Of a stretch of 64,000 nucleotides of DNA, positions 46,508 to 56,330 are shown in pieces. Both the position numbers and the translations under genes were made by a program. Numbering within the stretch: the first letter of the stretch is position 1; each line of letters begins with the position of its first letter. The DNA is from Sva-07 sp963715825 (GTDB taxonomy: Bacteria > Actinomycetota > Acidimicrobiia > Acidimicrobiales > Ilumatobacteraceae): NCBI GenBank assembly GCA_963715825.1, contig CAVQSI010000037.1:199480-263479 (forward strand), given 5' to 3'. Under the pieces are notes generated by a model. That model saw only the letters and a program-made list of their open reading frames with translations. It had not been told where the DNA came from and searched no databases.

Positions 46508-48656
46508 ATGGCGACACCGTTCGAAGAGGCCGCTGCCCGAGTGCGTTCCGGCGGTGACCATCACGCCGAAGCGGTGTCGCTCGTCGCCGAGATGACCATC
46601 GAGGAACGGCTGGGATGCCTCGACGGCGACACGCCGTTCTGGCCCGGCCTGTTCGACATGACCGCAGGTGGCTACTACCGCCACCCCTGGCCCGCCGCCC
46701 ACGTCGAGCGGCTTGGCGTGCCCGGGATCGACTTCGCCGACGGACCGCGCGGATGCGTCGTGGGAGATGCGACGGCGTTCCCGGTGAGCATGGCCCGCGG
46801 CGCGAGCTTCGATCCCGACCTGGAGACGCGCATCGGTGACGCGATCGGCGCCGAACTCCGAGCGAACGGTGCCACCTACACCGGGGCGGTGTGCATGAAC
46901 CTGCTGCGACACCCGGCGTGGGGACGGGCGCAGGAGACCTACGGCGAGGATCCGCACCACGTCGGCGTGATGGCGGCGGCGTTCGTCGCCGGCTTGCAGC
47001 GTCACGTGATGGCGTGCATGAAGCACTTCGCCCTCAACTCGATGGAGAACGCCAGGTTCACCGTGGACGTCACCGTCGATGAACGGGCGCTCCACGAGGT
47101 GTACCTCCCGCACTTCGAGCGCGTGGCGGCCAGCGGGGTCGCGTCGGTGATGAGCGCCTACAACTCGGTGAACGGCGAGTGGTGCGGCCAGAACGCACAC
47201 CTGCTCACGAAGATCCTGCGCGACGAGTGGGGCTGGGACGGGTTCGTCACGTCCGACTTCATCTTCGGGCTGCGCGATCCGGCTGGTTCGGTGGTCGCGG
47301 GCCTCGACATCGAGATGCCGTTCCGTCAGCAGCGCGCGATGGCGCTCGACGACGCGTTGGCGAACGGCACGCTCGCCCAGGCCGACGTCGATCGCGCGGT
47401 GGAGCGGATCGTTGCCACGCTCCTGCGCTTCTCGGCGGTGTTCGACCAGCAGCCGCCGGCGGAGGTGGTCGGCTGCGACGATCACCGCCGGCTCGCCCGT
47501 GAGGCGTCGGCGGCGTCGACCGTGCTGCTGCGCAACGAAGGCTCGCTGCTGCCCCTCGAGGCGGATGCCGTGGGCCGGGTGGCGGTGCTCGGACGCCTCG
47601 CCGCCGTGCGCAATCTCGGCGACGGTGGCTCCAGCGACGTGCGTGCCTCGGAGGTGGTGACCGCCCTCGACGGGTTGGTGGCGCGGTTCGGTCGCAGGTC
47701 GTGTCGATCACTCCGACGACGACGCGTCGATCGCTGCGGGTGCCGACGTGGTCGTGGTCGTGGTCGGCTACACCAAGGCCGACGAGGGCGAGTGCATCGA
47801 AGCGGCGGGCGCCGACGTGCTCGGGCGCTCGATCTTCCCGCCGGTCGATCACCCGACGTTGGGCAACGGCGTGGCGTGGTCGGCGCCTCCCGACGCGATC
47901 CGTCCACCGGCTTCCGTGGACGTCGCCGGGGCAGATCGCATGGCGCCCGGCGGCGACCGGGCGTCGTTGCGCCTGTCCGAGGCCGACGAGTCGTTGATCG
48001 CCGCCGCTGCAGCAGCACACGACAACGTGGTGGTCGTGGTGGTGGGAGGATCGGCGGTGGTGATGCCGTGGGCGTCGACGGTGCCGGCGGTGCTGATGAC
48101 CTGGTACTCGGGCGTCGAGGGTGGCGCCGCGTTGGTCGACGTTCTCGTCGGCGACGTCGAACCGGCGGGCCGGCTCCCGTTCGTGGTGCCGACCGACCCC
48201 TCGCATCTGCCGCTCTTCGACCGTGACGCAACCGAAGTCACCTACGACCTGTTCCACGGCCAGTGGAAGCTCGACCGCGACGGCCACGTCGCCCACTTCC
48301 CGTTCGGATGGGGGCTCGGGTGGGGGTCGGTCGAGGTGATCGGCACGGAGTTGGTCGATCCGACGACGGTCGTCGTCTCGGTCCGCAACCCGGGCCGACG
48401 GCCGCTGCGGCCGGTGCTGTTCGCCCACGCAGGGATCGAGCGCAGCGACTGGGAACGCCCGCACCGGCGCCTCGTCGGATTCGCCCGAGCTGATGTCGAC
48501 CCGGGGGCCACGGTCGACGTCGAGATCGAACTCGACTGGTCGATGCTCGACGTACGGGTCGACGGCGACTGGGTGACCGAGCAGGGCACGTACGTGATCG
48601 ATGTCGGGCGATACGCCGGCGACCCCGAGGCTGCCACCGTGATGGTGCACCGCTAG
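46508..48656 (+). CDS. glycoside hydrolase family 3 beta-glycosidase (frameshifted)
   Basis: About 715 residues when joined. The N-terminal barrel has DGPRGCVVGDAT, YGEDPHHVGVMAAAFV, MKHFALNSMENAR and the nucleophile Asp in GFVTSDFIFGL (about residue 255). The C-terminal alpha/beta sandwich (VVVVVVGYTKADEGE) and FN3-like module are in a second frame. A one-base insertion near 47690-47703 explains the break. It likely removes glucose or xylose from oligosaccharides; no signal peptide is seen, so it acts in the cytoplasm. The TAG stop is part of the -10 box of the FKBP gene. Confidence 0.85.
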
Positions 48657-48667
48657 CCTCGGCGCCC

Positions 48668-49036
48668 ATGCGCAAGCCCGATGTCACCATCCCCGAAGGC
48701 ACTCCGCCGTCGACCCTCTTGATCGAGGACGAAACGGTCGGCGACGGCGACGAAGCGGTCGCCGGCAAGGACGTCACCGTCCACTATGTCGGAGTGTCGT
48801 GGTCGACGAGCGAGCAGTTCGACGCATCCTGGGACCGCATGGAACCGTTCAAGTTCGGCCTGGGTCGCCGACAGGTGATCCAGGGCTGGGACGACGGCGT
48901 GCAGGGGATGAAGGTCGGCGGCCGCCGCCGGCTGACGATCCCGCCGCACATGGGGTACGGCGCCGCCGGCGCAGGTGGCGTGATCGCCCCGAACGAGACG
49001 CTCGTCTTCGTGGTCGACCTGCTCGCCGTCGGCTGA
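48668..49036 (+). CDS. FKBP-type peptidyl-prolyl cis-trans isomerase
   Basis: A 122-residue single-domain FKBP: GKDVTVHYVGVSW, FKFGLGRRQVIQGWDDGVQGM, GGRRRLTIPPHMGYG and APNETLVFVVDLL cover the aromatic active-site pocket. Without a signal peptide it is probably a cytoplasmic folding helper. TAGCCT lies 8 nt before ATG 48668 and overlaps the upstream stop. Confidence 0.93.
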   Translation: MRKPDVTIPEGTPPSTLLIEDETVGDGDEAVAGKDVTVHYVGVSWSTSEQFDASWDRMEPFKFGLGRRQVIQGWDDGVQGMKVGGRRRLTIPPHMGYGAAGAGGVIAPNETLVFVVDLLAVG

Positions 49037-49071
49037 TCTCCGCGTCTCGCGGATCTGGGGGAGCCGACACC

Positions 49072-50229
49072 ATGGAGCACGATCACGCACACGGTCACTC
49101 ACATGACCGCTCACCGGGTCACCAGCTGGCCTCGCCTGACGCGGGCGATGAGTCGTCGCCCACACGCCCGCCGAAACAGGAGCAGGAACCTGCGACCACC
49201 GATGTGACCGAAGTGGCGCCGGGCGTCGTCCGGACACAGCTGCCGATCAGCATGCCGGGCCTCGGCCACGTGAACTGCTACCTGCTCGAGGACGAGCGCG
49301 GCATCGCCGTCGTCGATCCCGGGCTTCCTGGCGACGACTCGTGGACTCATCTCGTCGACCGGCTCGCACGGGCGGGCTACGCGGTCGCCGACGTCCACAC
49401 CGTCGTGGTCACGCACTCGCACCCGGATCACTTCGGCGGCGCGATGCGGCTGCATCACGAAGCTGGCGCCGACGTCGTGACCCACGAGTCGTTCCGCACA
49501 CTCTTCGATCTGGCCGAGGCCGACGACCACGAGGACTCCGAACGCCTCGACGTGAACTCGCCGGACGATCGCATCGCTGCGATGGAACGCTGGATGGCCA
49601 CCCCGTCGCCATGGGGTGGGCGCCGCAGCGGTCCCTCCCCGGAGTTCCTCGAACGGATCCGCAGCAGCGCAACGTCGCCCGGCTCGGTGTTCGCGACGCC
49701 ACGGCCGACGATGCCACTCGTCGACGGTCAGATGATCACGCTCGCCCGGCGAGAGTGGGTGGCGATGCACACGCCCGGCCACACCTACGACCACCTCTGC
49801 CTGTACGACCCCGAGTTCGGCGTCGTGCTGACCGGCGATCACGTGCTGCCGTCGATCACGCCGCACATCAGCGGGTTGACGCCGAACTCCGATCCGCTCG
49901 CGCTGTTCTTCGACTCGTTGCGGCGCATGGCCGACATCGCCGACGTCTCGGTGGCGTTGCCGGCGCACGGCCATCCCTTCACCGATCTCGGCGGGCGTGC
50001 CGAGCACATCATCGAGCATCATGAGGAGCGCCTCGACATCATCCGTGACGCGAGCCACGACCTGCCGAACGGCACCGTCGAGGACTTCATGCGGGTGTTG
50101 TTCAAGGAGCGCTCGTGGGGTGAGATGGCCGAGAGCGAGACCTACGCCCACCTCGAGCATCTGCGCGAACTCGGCGAGATGTCCCGCCACGCCGACCACG
50201 GCGTCGCCCGCTACGCCCCGACCGCCTGA
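49072..50229 (+). CDS. metallo-beta-lactamase fold hydrolase with His-rich N-terminus
   Basis: A 385-residue protein. The first 20 residues (MEHDHAHGHSHDRSPGH) form a His/Asp-rich segment that may bind metal. The MBL core follows with VVTHSHPDHFGG, MHTPGHTYDHLCLY, LTGDHVLPS and LPAHGHPF, i.e. the full set of zinc ligands. A C-terminal helical part (EHIIEHHEERLDII) resembles the group of MBL proteins annotated as lactonase- or glyoxalase-like. ATG 49072 follows a GGGGGAG site 8 nt upstream. The substrate is unknown. Confidence 0.88.
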   Translation: MEHDHAHGHSHDRSPGHQLASPDAGDESSPTRPPKQEQEPATTDVTEVAPGVVRTQLPISMPGLGHVNCYLLEDERGIAVVDPGLPGDDSWTHLVDRLARAGYAVADVHTVVVTHSHPDHFGGAMRLHHEAGADVVTHESFRTLFDLAEADDHEDSERLDVNSPDDRIAAMERWMATPSPWGGRRSGPSPEFLERIRSSATSPGSVFATPRPTMPLVDGQMITLARREWVAMHTPGHTYDHLCLYDPEFGVVLTGDHVLPSITPHISGLTPNSDPLALFFDSLRRMADIADVSVALPAHGHPFTDLGGRAEHIIEHHEERLDIIRDASHDLPNGTVEDFMRVLFKERSWGEMAESETYAHLEHLRELGEMSRHADHGVARYAPTA

Positions 50230-50235
50230 CGCAGC

Positions 50236-50354
50236 CAGTCCGGATGGCGATGAGCGAGGGGTGGCGCATCGGGTCCGTTCGCTCATCGCGGGTGGGTCAG
50301 TCCGGATGGCGATGAGCGAGGGGTGGCGCATCGGGTCCGTTCGCTCATCGCGGG
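50236..50354. repeat. two 57-bp direct repeats, each with a 9-bp palindrome
   Basis: The units 50236-50292 and 50298-50354 are identical and repeat with a 62-bp period. Each contains CGATGAGCG and its complement CGCTCATCG separated by 23 bp (50248-50256 with 50280-50288, and 50310-50318 with 50342-50350). They lie directly after the MBL gene and before the acyl-CoA dehydrogenase gene. No ORF is convincing here. Confidence 0.85.
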
Positions 50355-50468
50355 GGGTGTGCGCGGGTGGAAGGTGACGGGGGTGCATGCTCGTCTGAGT
50401 CGTCGCGGCGCGATGGGGTCGGGGAAGATGTCGGCGTCACATTGCCGTCGAGTCGAGGTCACATCGCC

Positions 50469-52624
50469 ATGTCCATTGCCATCACCGAAGACCATCGCTC
50501 GCTCGCCGAGACGGTGAGCAGCTTCGCCGAGAAGCGCAACCTGCGCGGCGCCGCACGCGAGCTGCTCGAAGCAGCCGACGAGACGTTGCCCGACTTCTGG
50601 AGCGAGTTCGCCGAGTTGGGTTGGCTCGGCCTCCACCTACCGGAGGACATGGGTGGATCCGGCTACGGCATCGACGAGTTGGTGATCGTCGTCGAGGAAC
50701 TCGGCCGGACGGTCACCCCCGGACCGTTCGTGCCGACCGTGATTGCCAGCGCCGTGCTGGCGGCGACCGCCGACGACGAGTTGCGCTCGCGTCTGCTCCC
50801 GGGATTCGCCGACGGCTCGATCGTCGGGGCCGTCGCGCTCGGCGGTGACGTCGAGGTCACCGACGGCGTGGCCACCGGCGATGCCGGCGTGGTGCTCGGC
50901 GCCGGGCTGGCATCGGTGATCCTCGTCCCGGTCGGCGACGACGTCGCCGTCGTCGAGGTCGGCGACGGGGTCACGATCGACGACGCCTGCCAACCTCGAC
51001 CCGAGCCGCCGCAGCGCTCGCGTCACCCTCGCCGGTGCCCCAGCGACGGTCATCCCCGGCGCCCGCCGCACGCTGATCGACCTCGCCCGCGTCATCCTGT
51101 CCGCGGACGCCGTCGGTGTGGCTCGCGAGTGCACCTCGATGGGCGCCGAGTACTCCAAGGAACGCATCCAGTTCGGTCGCCCCATCGCGATGTACCAGGC
51201 GGTCAAGCATCACTGCGCCAACATGGCCGTTGCCACCGAACTCGCCACGAGTGCTACGTGGGACGCCGCCCGTGCCGCCGCGACCGGCGGCGACCAGCTC
51301 ACCTACGCGGCTGCCGTCGCAGCCACCCTCGCGGCCCCCGCCGCGGACCTGTGCGCCAACTTGAACACCCAGGTGCACGGCGGCATCGCGATCACGTGGG
51401 AACACGACGCCCATCTCTACATGCGCCGAGCGACCACACTGTTGCACTATCTCGCCGCTGCAGAGGCCGCAGCCGAGCTGACCGACCTCACCCGACGGGG
51501 CGTCGTGCGCGACAAGGCGATCGAGCTGCCGCCCGAGGCCGAGGCGATCCGCGACGAGGTCCGCTCGTTCGCCCAGCGCATCAAGGACCTGCCCGCTGAC
51601 GACCAACGCACCGAGCTGATCGAGACCGGCTATCGTCATGCCGCACTGGCCCAAGCCGTACGGTCGAGCCGCCGGGGCGGTCGAGCAGCTGGTCATCGAG
51701 CAGGAGTTCGCCGACGCCGCCATCACGCGCCCCGGCTACGGGATCACGGCCTGGAACATCCTCACGATCATCCAGTACGCCACCCAGGACCAGATCGACC
51801 GCTGGGTGCGTCCCGCACTCGACCAGGAGGTCATCTGGTGCCAGCTGTTCAGCGAGCCCGACGCCGGCTCCGACGCCGCCGGCGTGAAGACCAAGGCCAC
51901 CCGGGTCGATGGTGGCTGGCTGGTCAACGGCCAGAAGGTGTGGACCAGCGGCGCCCACGTGGCCGGGATGGGCTTCGCCACGGTGCGCACCAATCCTGAT
52001 GTGCCCAAGCATGACGGCATCACGATGATGGCGATCGACATGCACGCGGAGGGCGTCGAGGTGCGCCCACTGAAGCAGACCTCCGGAGCGTCGGATTTCA
52101 ACGAGGTCTTCTTCAACGACGTCTTCGTCCCGGACGACGACGTGGTCGGCCCGGTCGACGGCGGCTGGACCGTCGCCCGCGCAACGCTCGGCAACGAGAG
52201 CGTCAGCATCGGGGGAGGAAGCGGCGGCATGTCGATGCCGGGTGCGGCGCTCGTCGCGCCGTTCGACGCTCATCCCGAACGACTCGACGGGGGAGCCGCG
52301 CGTGTCGGCCGGTACATCGCCCAACACCAGTCGATGGGCCTGCTCAACCTGCGCAGCGCCAACCGCGCGGTCGCCGGCGGCGAGCCCGGACCGGAAGGAG
52401 CGATGACCAAGCTCGTGCTGTCGGAGATCGGCCACGAAGCGGCGGCCATCATGACCGAACTCAACGGCCCCGACTCGCTGTTCATGGACGGCCCGGGCGG
52501 GCTGAGCAACCTCCTCGTGCTGATGCACCGTGGCATGTCGATCGCCGGGGGCACCTCGGAGATCAAGCGCAACCAGATCGGCGAACGCATCCTGGGTCTG
52601 CCGCGAGACCCGTTGTTGAAGTAG
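50469..52624 (+). CDS. two-domain acyl-CoA dehydrogenase (two frame changes)
   Basis: Joined length is about 717 residues, the size of actinobacterial FadE proteins with two fused ACAD units. The first unit (MSIAITEDHRSLAETVSSF, then RIQFGRPIAMYQAVKHHCAN and QVHGGIAITWEHDAHLYMRR) keeps the C-terminal FAD/Arg region. The second has WCQLFSEPDAGSDAA, VNGQKVWTSGAHVA and GGTSEIKRNQIGERIL. One extra base near 50990 and an extra T at about 51633 separate the three frames. It would oxidise acyl-CoA to enoyl-CoA. No enoyl hydratase is adjacent. Confidence 0.87.
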
Positions 52625-52703
52625 CACTCAGCATTCCGTTCCCGCAAGGCCCGCAGGCGTACGCTGACCGTCACCATGACTGTTGTGAAAGGCGAACGGG
52701 CTG

Positions 52704-54689
52704 ATGGCGTCAACTGAAGGTGGAGTGCTGAGGCCGGCTGCGCAACGACCGTCGCTCGGCCAGGTGATCAGGCGCAGCATCGCCACGGTCCTGGTGGTGA
52801 CGGGCGCGCTCATCGTGTCGTCGTGGTTGCTCCCGGGCTTCGCCATCGACACGTTCGGCCATGCGTTGCTGGCCGGCGTCGTCATCGGCCTCGTCGATGC
52901 GCTGGTCTGGCCGGCATTTGCGTTCCTGCTGGTGCCGCTGTCGGTCTACACGCTCGGTTTGGCGAACTTCGCGGTGAACGCGCTGGTCATGTGGGCCGTG
53001 CTCGACGAGATTCCCGGCGTGCGCCTCGACGGGTTCGGCACGGCGCTGCTCGTCGCGCTGATCACCACGACGGTGGCCACGCTGCTCAGCAGCGCGCTCG
53101 CGCTCGACGACGACAGCTGGTACGACCAGCGCACCGCTCGCCGTCGCCGCCGCCAGCGTGGCACCACCATCTCCGACGTGCCCGGCGTGGTGTTCGTCCA
53201 GGTCGACGGCCTGTCCGAGCACGCACTGCGGTTCGCGCTCGAATCGGGTGACGCCCCAACGCTGCACCGGTGGCTGAACGACGAGAGCCACCGCCGGGTC
53301 GGCTGGCAGACGGAGTGGTCGTCGCAGACCGGTGTGAGCCAGTGCGGGATCCTGCACGGTTCCACGATCGACATGCCCGCGTTCCGGTGGGTCGAGAAGG
53401 CGACGGGCGAGACGATGGTGTCGAACCATCCGAAGTCCGCGCAGGAGATCGAGCGCCGTCACAGCGACGGCAACGGCCTGCTCGCCAACAACGGATCGAG
53501 CTACGCCAACCTGTTCACCGGCGACGCCGAGCGCGCCGTGCTCACGATGAGCGTGGCCGGCCGGCGCAAGGAGAACAAGCTCGGCGCGGGCTACGCGCAG
53601 TACTTCTCCCGACCGGCGAACGCGGTCCGCACGCTGAACTCCACGATCGCCGAGGTGTTCCGCGAGCGACGGGCAGCGCGCGACCAGATCCGCCGCGGCG
53701 TCCAGCCCCGCGTCAGTCGGAACTGGACCTACGCCCTGCTGCGGGCGTTCACCACGATCATCAGCCGCGACGTGTGCGTCAACGGGGTGCTCAACGACAT
53801 GGCCGAGGGCCGTGACGTGATCTACATCGACTTCCTCGGGTACGACGAGGTGTCGCACCACTCCGGGCCGCTGCGCGAGGACACGCTGCGGGTCCTGCGT
53901 GACATCGACCGCCAGATCGCACGGTTCGAACGTGCGGTCCCGTTCGCTCCGCGTCCCTATCGGATCGTGGTGTTGTCCGACCACGGCCAGACGCAGGGGG
54001 CCACGTTCGAGGAGCGCTTCGGTGAGTCGCTCTCTGCCGTCGTCGGGCGGCTGTGCGGCGCGGTGGTCGATGTCGACGACGATTCCGAGGCCGGGCGTAC
54101 CGAGTCCTCGGCGTGGTTGCGCAGCGCCCGCGACGACGACCACGAACTGGAACGCTCCGAGACCGAGCCGATGGTGTTGGCGTCCGGCAACCTGGGGCTG
54201 GTGTACCTGCCCGAGGGCGACCGGCGCCTGACGCAGGAGGAGATCGACGACCGCTACCCGGATCTGGTGGCGGGACTGGTCGCCCATCCGGGTGTGGGAT
54301 TCGTGGTGGTGGAGACCGCTGCGTCGGGTCCCGTCGTCATCTCGCCGACCGGTCGCCGGGTCCTCGACACCGGCGAGGTCGACGGCGACGATCCGCTCGA
54401 ACCGTTCGGGCCCGGTGCCGTCGCGATGGTGGCCAGGGCAGCGGCGTACACGACGGCCGGCGACGTCATGGTCAACAGCATGTACGACGCCGAGCGCGAC
54501 GAGGTGGCAGCGTTCGAGCATCAGGTGAGTTCGCACGGCGGACTCGGTGGACCGCAGACACGGCCGTTCGTGATCTACCCGGCTGACCTGTCCGACCCGT
54601 CCGTGCCGATCGAGGGCCCCGCTGCGCTCCATCGCGTCCTCAAGGGGTGGCTGCGGGAGTTGGGACAGCCCGTCGAGGTCCCTGAGTGA
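52704..54689 (+). CDS. holin-like membrane domain fused to an alkaline phosphatase/phosphodiesterase-family domain
   Basis: A 661-residue protein. Residues 20-135 hold four membrane helices of the phage-holin-4 superfamily type (LVDALVWPAFAFLLVPLSVY). Residues 155-655 are a phosphodiesterase/nucleotide-pyrophosphatase fold with VFVQVDGLSEHALR (metal Asp), IYIDFLGYDEVSHHSGP (Asp, His) and VVLSDHGQTQGATF (Asp, His). The hydrolase is therefore membrane-anchored; topology is not certain. No prophage genes surround it. ATG 52704 has a GTGAAAGGCG stretch upstream. Its stop overlaps the next gene as GTGA. Confidence 0.87.
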   Translation: MASTEGGVLRPAAQRPSLGQVIRRSIATVLVVTGALIVSSWLLPGFAIDTFGHALLAGVVIGLVDALVWPAFAFLLVPLSVYTLGLANFAVNALVMWAVLDEIPGVRLDGFGTALLVALITTTVATLLSSALALDDDSWYDQRTARRRRRQRGTTISDVPGVVFVQVDGLSEHALRFALESGDAPTLHRWLNDESHRRVGWQTEWSSQTGVSQCGILHGSTIDMPAFRWVEKATGETMVSNHPKSAQEIERRHSDGNGLLANNGSSYANLFTGDAERAVLTMSVAGRRKENKLGAGYAQYFSRPANAVRTLNSTIAEVFRERRAARDQIRRGVQPRVSRNWTYALLRAFTTIISRDVCVNGVLNDMAEGRDVIYIDFLGYDEVSHHSGPLREDTLRVLRDIDRQIARFERAVPFAPRPYRIVVLSDHGQTQGATFEERFGESLSAVVGRLCGAVVDVDDDSEAGRTESSAWLRSARDDDHELERSETEPMVLASGNLGLVYLPEGDRRLTQEEIDDRYPDLVAGLVAHPGVGFVVVETAASGPVVISPTGRRVLDTGEVDGDDPLEPFGPGAVAMVARAAAYTTAGDVMVNSMYDAERDEVAAFEHQVSSHGGLGGPQTRPFVIYPADLSDPSVPIEGPAALHRVLKGWLRELGQPVEVPE

Positions 54690-55070
54690 GTTCGAGAGGT
54701 CCGACGATCGGCGGCTGGGAGGTCGCCCACAACGTCTCGCAGTGGATCGAGATCGCTGCCGTTGCGGTGATCGCGGTGACCGTGGTCGTCGCAAGCGCCG
54801 TGATGATCCGCAGGCGCCATCGCCGGGCAGGGTGCCAAACGAGCGCTGTGGACCTTCCGGCAGGCGTTCTCCGGTGGGGTGCTGCTGGGCCTCGACCTGC
54901 TGATCGCTGCCGACATCATCCGCACCGTCACCCTCGAGCCGACGCTCGAGAACGTGGCAGCACTGGGCCTGCTGGTCGTCGTGCGAACCTTCCTGTCGTG
55001 GGCGCTCGTCCTCGAAGCCGATGGTCGGTGGCCGTGGCAGCAGTCACGCGATCTTCAGTCGCCTGCCTGA
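54686..55070 (+). CDS. DUF1622 family membrane protein (frameshifted)
   Basis: About 127 residues after removing one G of the GGG run at 54825-54827. Two to three membrane helices (WIEIAAVAVIAVTVVVASAVM, then LLGLDLLIAADIIRTV and LLVVVRTFLSWALVLE) and the closing EADGRWPWQQ match DUF1622. GTG 54686 overlaps the stop of the phosphodiesterase fusion, so both membrane proteins are translationally coupled. The function of the family is unknown. Confidence 0.8.
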
Positions 55071-55097
55071 GTCGGCGCCGCTCGTCAGCCGCGATGC

Positions 55098-55787
55098 TCA
55101 GCAACGGCGCCAGCGGACTCCGAGCACGCTCGGCAGGTGCTCCTGGCCACTCCGGTCGGTGATGGTGGCAATGGTGTGCTCGGTGGCACCTGCCTCGATC
55201 ATGCGCTCGAGGTGCCATCCGGCGTCGGCGGCGCTGGTGAGGAGTGCGCCGAGCGGGCGGTGATGCAGCTCGACCGTTCGGTGGCCGGCCGGTTGGGTGA
55301 GTGCACCCCGTTGGAGGTAGCTGCCCCAGTGCCAGAGCACCCTGTCCGAATCGTCGACGAGGGGCTCGGAGTCGGGGGCAGTCACCACCGGGTGGTTCAT
55401 CACGACGACGAGCGTGCCGTCGGATCGAACCGCCGACGCAACCTGTCCGAAGAACTCCCGGTCGTCGGCGATCAGATCGAGGAGGCCGATCGCGACCGCC
55501 CGGTCGATCGAGCCAGCGCGGATCCACGACAGGTCGGGCAACCGGCACCGGACCACCGGGGCGTGTCTGCGCGCTCGGGTGAGCAGTCGGTGCGACAGGT
55601 CGACGCCGATCGCGCCGTCGCCGAGCAGCGGGAGGGCCTGACCGTCGCCGCATCCGAGGTCGAGCGTGCGACCGCTGGTCGGCTCGATGAGCGCCCGTGC
55701 CACGTCCAGCAGCTCGTCGGAGTCGGCGGGGCCATCGGTGGTGGCGGCGATCCACCACTCGGCGATGTCGTCCCAGTCGTCGCTCAC
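55098..55787 (-). CDS. class I SAM-dependent methyltransferase
   Basis: A 229-residue protein with the AdoMet motif I TLDLGCGDGQALPLLG near residue 41, an acidic strand-2 end (AIGVDLSH) and the motif-II region AVAIGLLDLIADDREFF. The C-terminal part lacks a recognisable substrate domain. GTG 55787 overlaps the SRPBCC stop as GTGA, so the two are cotranscribed with SRPBCC first. Confidence 0.87.
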   Translation of the reverse strand: MSDDWDDIAEWWIAATTDGPADSDELLDVARALIEPTSGRTLDLGCGDGQALPLLGDGAIGVDLSHRLLTRARRHAPVVRCRLPDLSWIRAGSIDRAVAIGLLDLIADDREFFGQVASAVRSDGTLVVVMNHPVVTAPDSEPLVDDSDRVLWHWGSYLQRGALTQPAGHRTVELHHRPLGALLTSAADAGWHLERMIEAGATEHTIATITDRSGQEHLPSVLGVRWRRC

Positions 55788-56245
55788 CGATGCTCGAGCG
55801 CGGCCTTCAGGTTGGCCATCGTCGTCTCGCAGCCACGTTGCAGGTGGTCGCGTCGACCCTCGATCGTGCCGGGGTAGAGCTCGGGGTGCTCGAGCAGCGG
55901 GGCGTGGAACGACTCGGTGACCACGCACCCGTCACCGTCCGGTTCGACCAGGTAGCTCCATACCGTCGCGTACTCGAAGTCGGGCGGCACCTCGTAGGTG
56001 AACGAGCGCCCAGGGGTGAGTTCGGTGACGACGCAGTCGGCGTGCCATTCGTAGTTGCGCGCCTTGTTGTGGCCGCGGAACTTGGCGCCGACCTCGATTC
56101 GGTCGGATGGTTCGAGGAACTCGCAGCGCACGTTCTCCGGGCTGAGTTCCGGCAGCTTCGTCAGATCGGTGAGATGGGCGAAGGCCTCCTCGGGAGTGGC
56201 GTCGATGCGCACGGTGGCTGATCCTCGGGTCGGCGATGTGTCCAT
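55784..56245 (-). CDS. SRPBCC family protein (polyketide cyclase-like)
   Basis: A 153-residue helix-grip protein. ATVRIDATPEEAFAHLTDLTKLPELSPEN is the classic N-terminal part of SRPBCC/START-like proteins, and the long C-terminal helix (GRRDHLQRGCETTMANLKAAL) closes a hydrophobic pocket. It probably binds a small hydrophobic ligand; there is no catalytic motif. ATG 56245 was chosen because upstream codons look non-homologous. Confidence 0.87.
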   Translation of the reverse strand: MDTSPTRGSATVRIDATPEEAFAHLTDLTKLPELSPENVRCEFLEPSDRIEVGAKFRGHNKARNYEWHADCVVTELTPGRSFTYEVPPDFEYATVWSYLVEPDGDGCVVTESFHAPLLEHPELYPGTIEGRRDHLQRGCETTMANLKAALEHR

Positions 56246-56330
56246 GGAGGCCAGCTTGTCTCGTCGGGTCCGGGCAGTACGAAGCCGCACGTCAGGACGC
56301 CGGCGCTACTCAGTCGTGCATACTGGACCC

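Noticed and set aside
50236..50354. CRISPR array
   Set aside because: There are only two units with a 5-bp spacer and no further repeats or cas genes.
52704..53160. Prophage or lysis cassette suggested by the holin-like domain
   Set aside because: The domain is fused to a chromosomal phosphodiesterase and no endolysin, integrase or structural phage gene is nearby.
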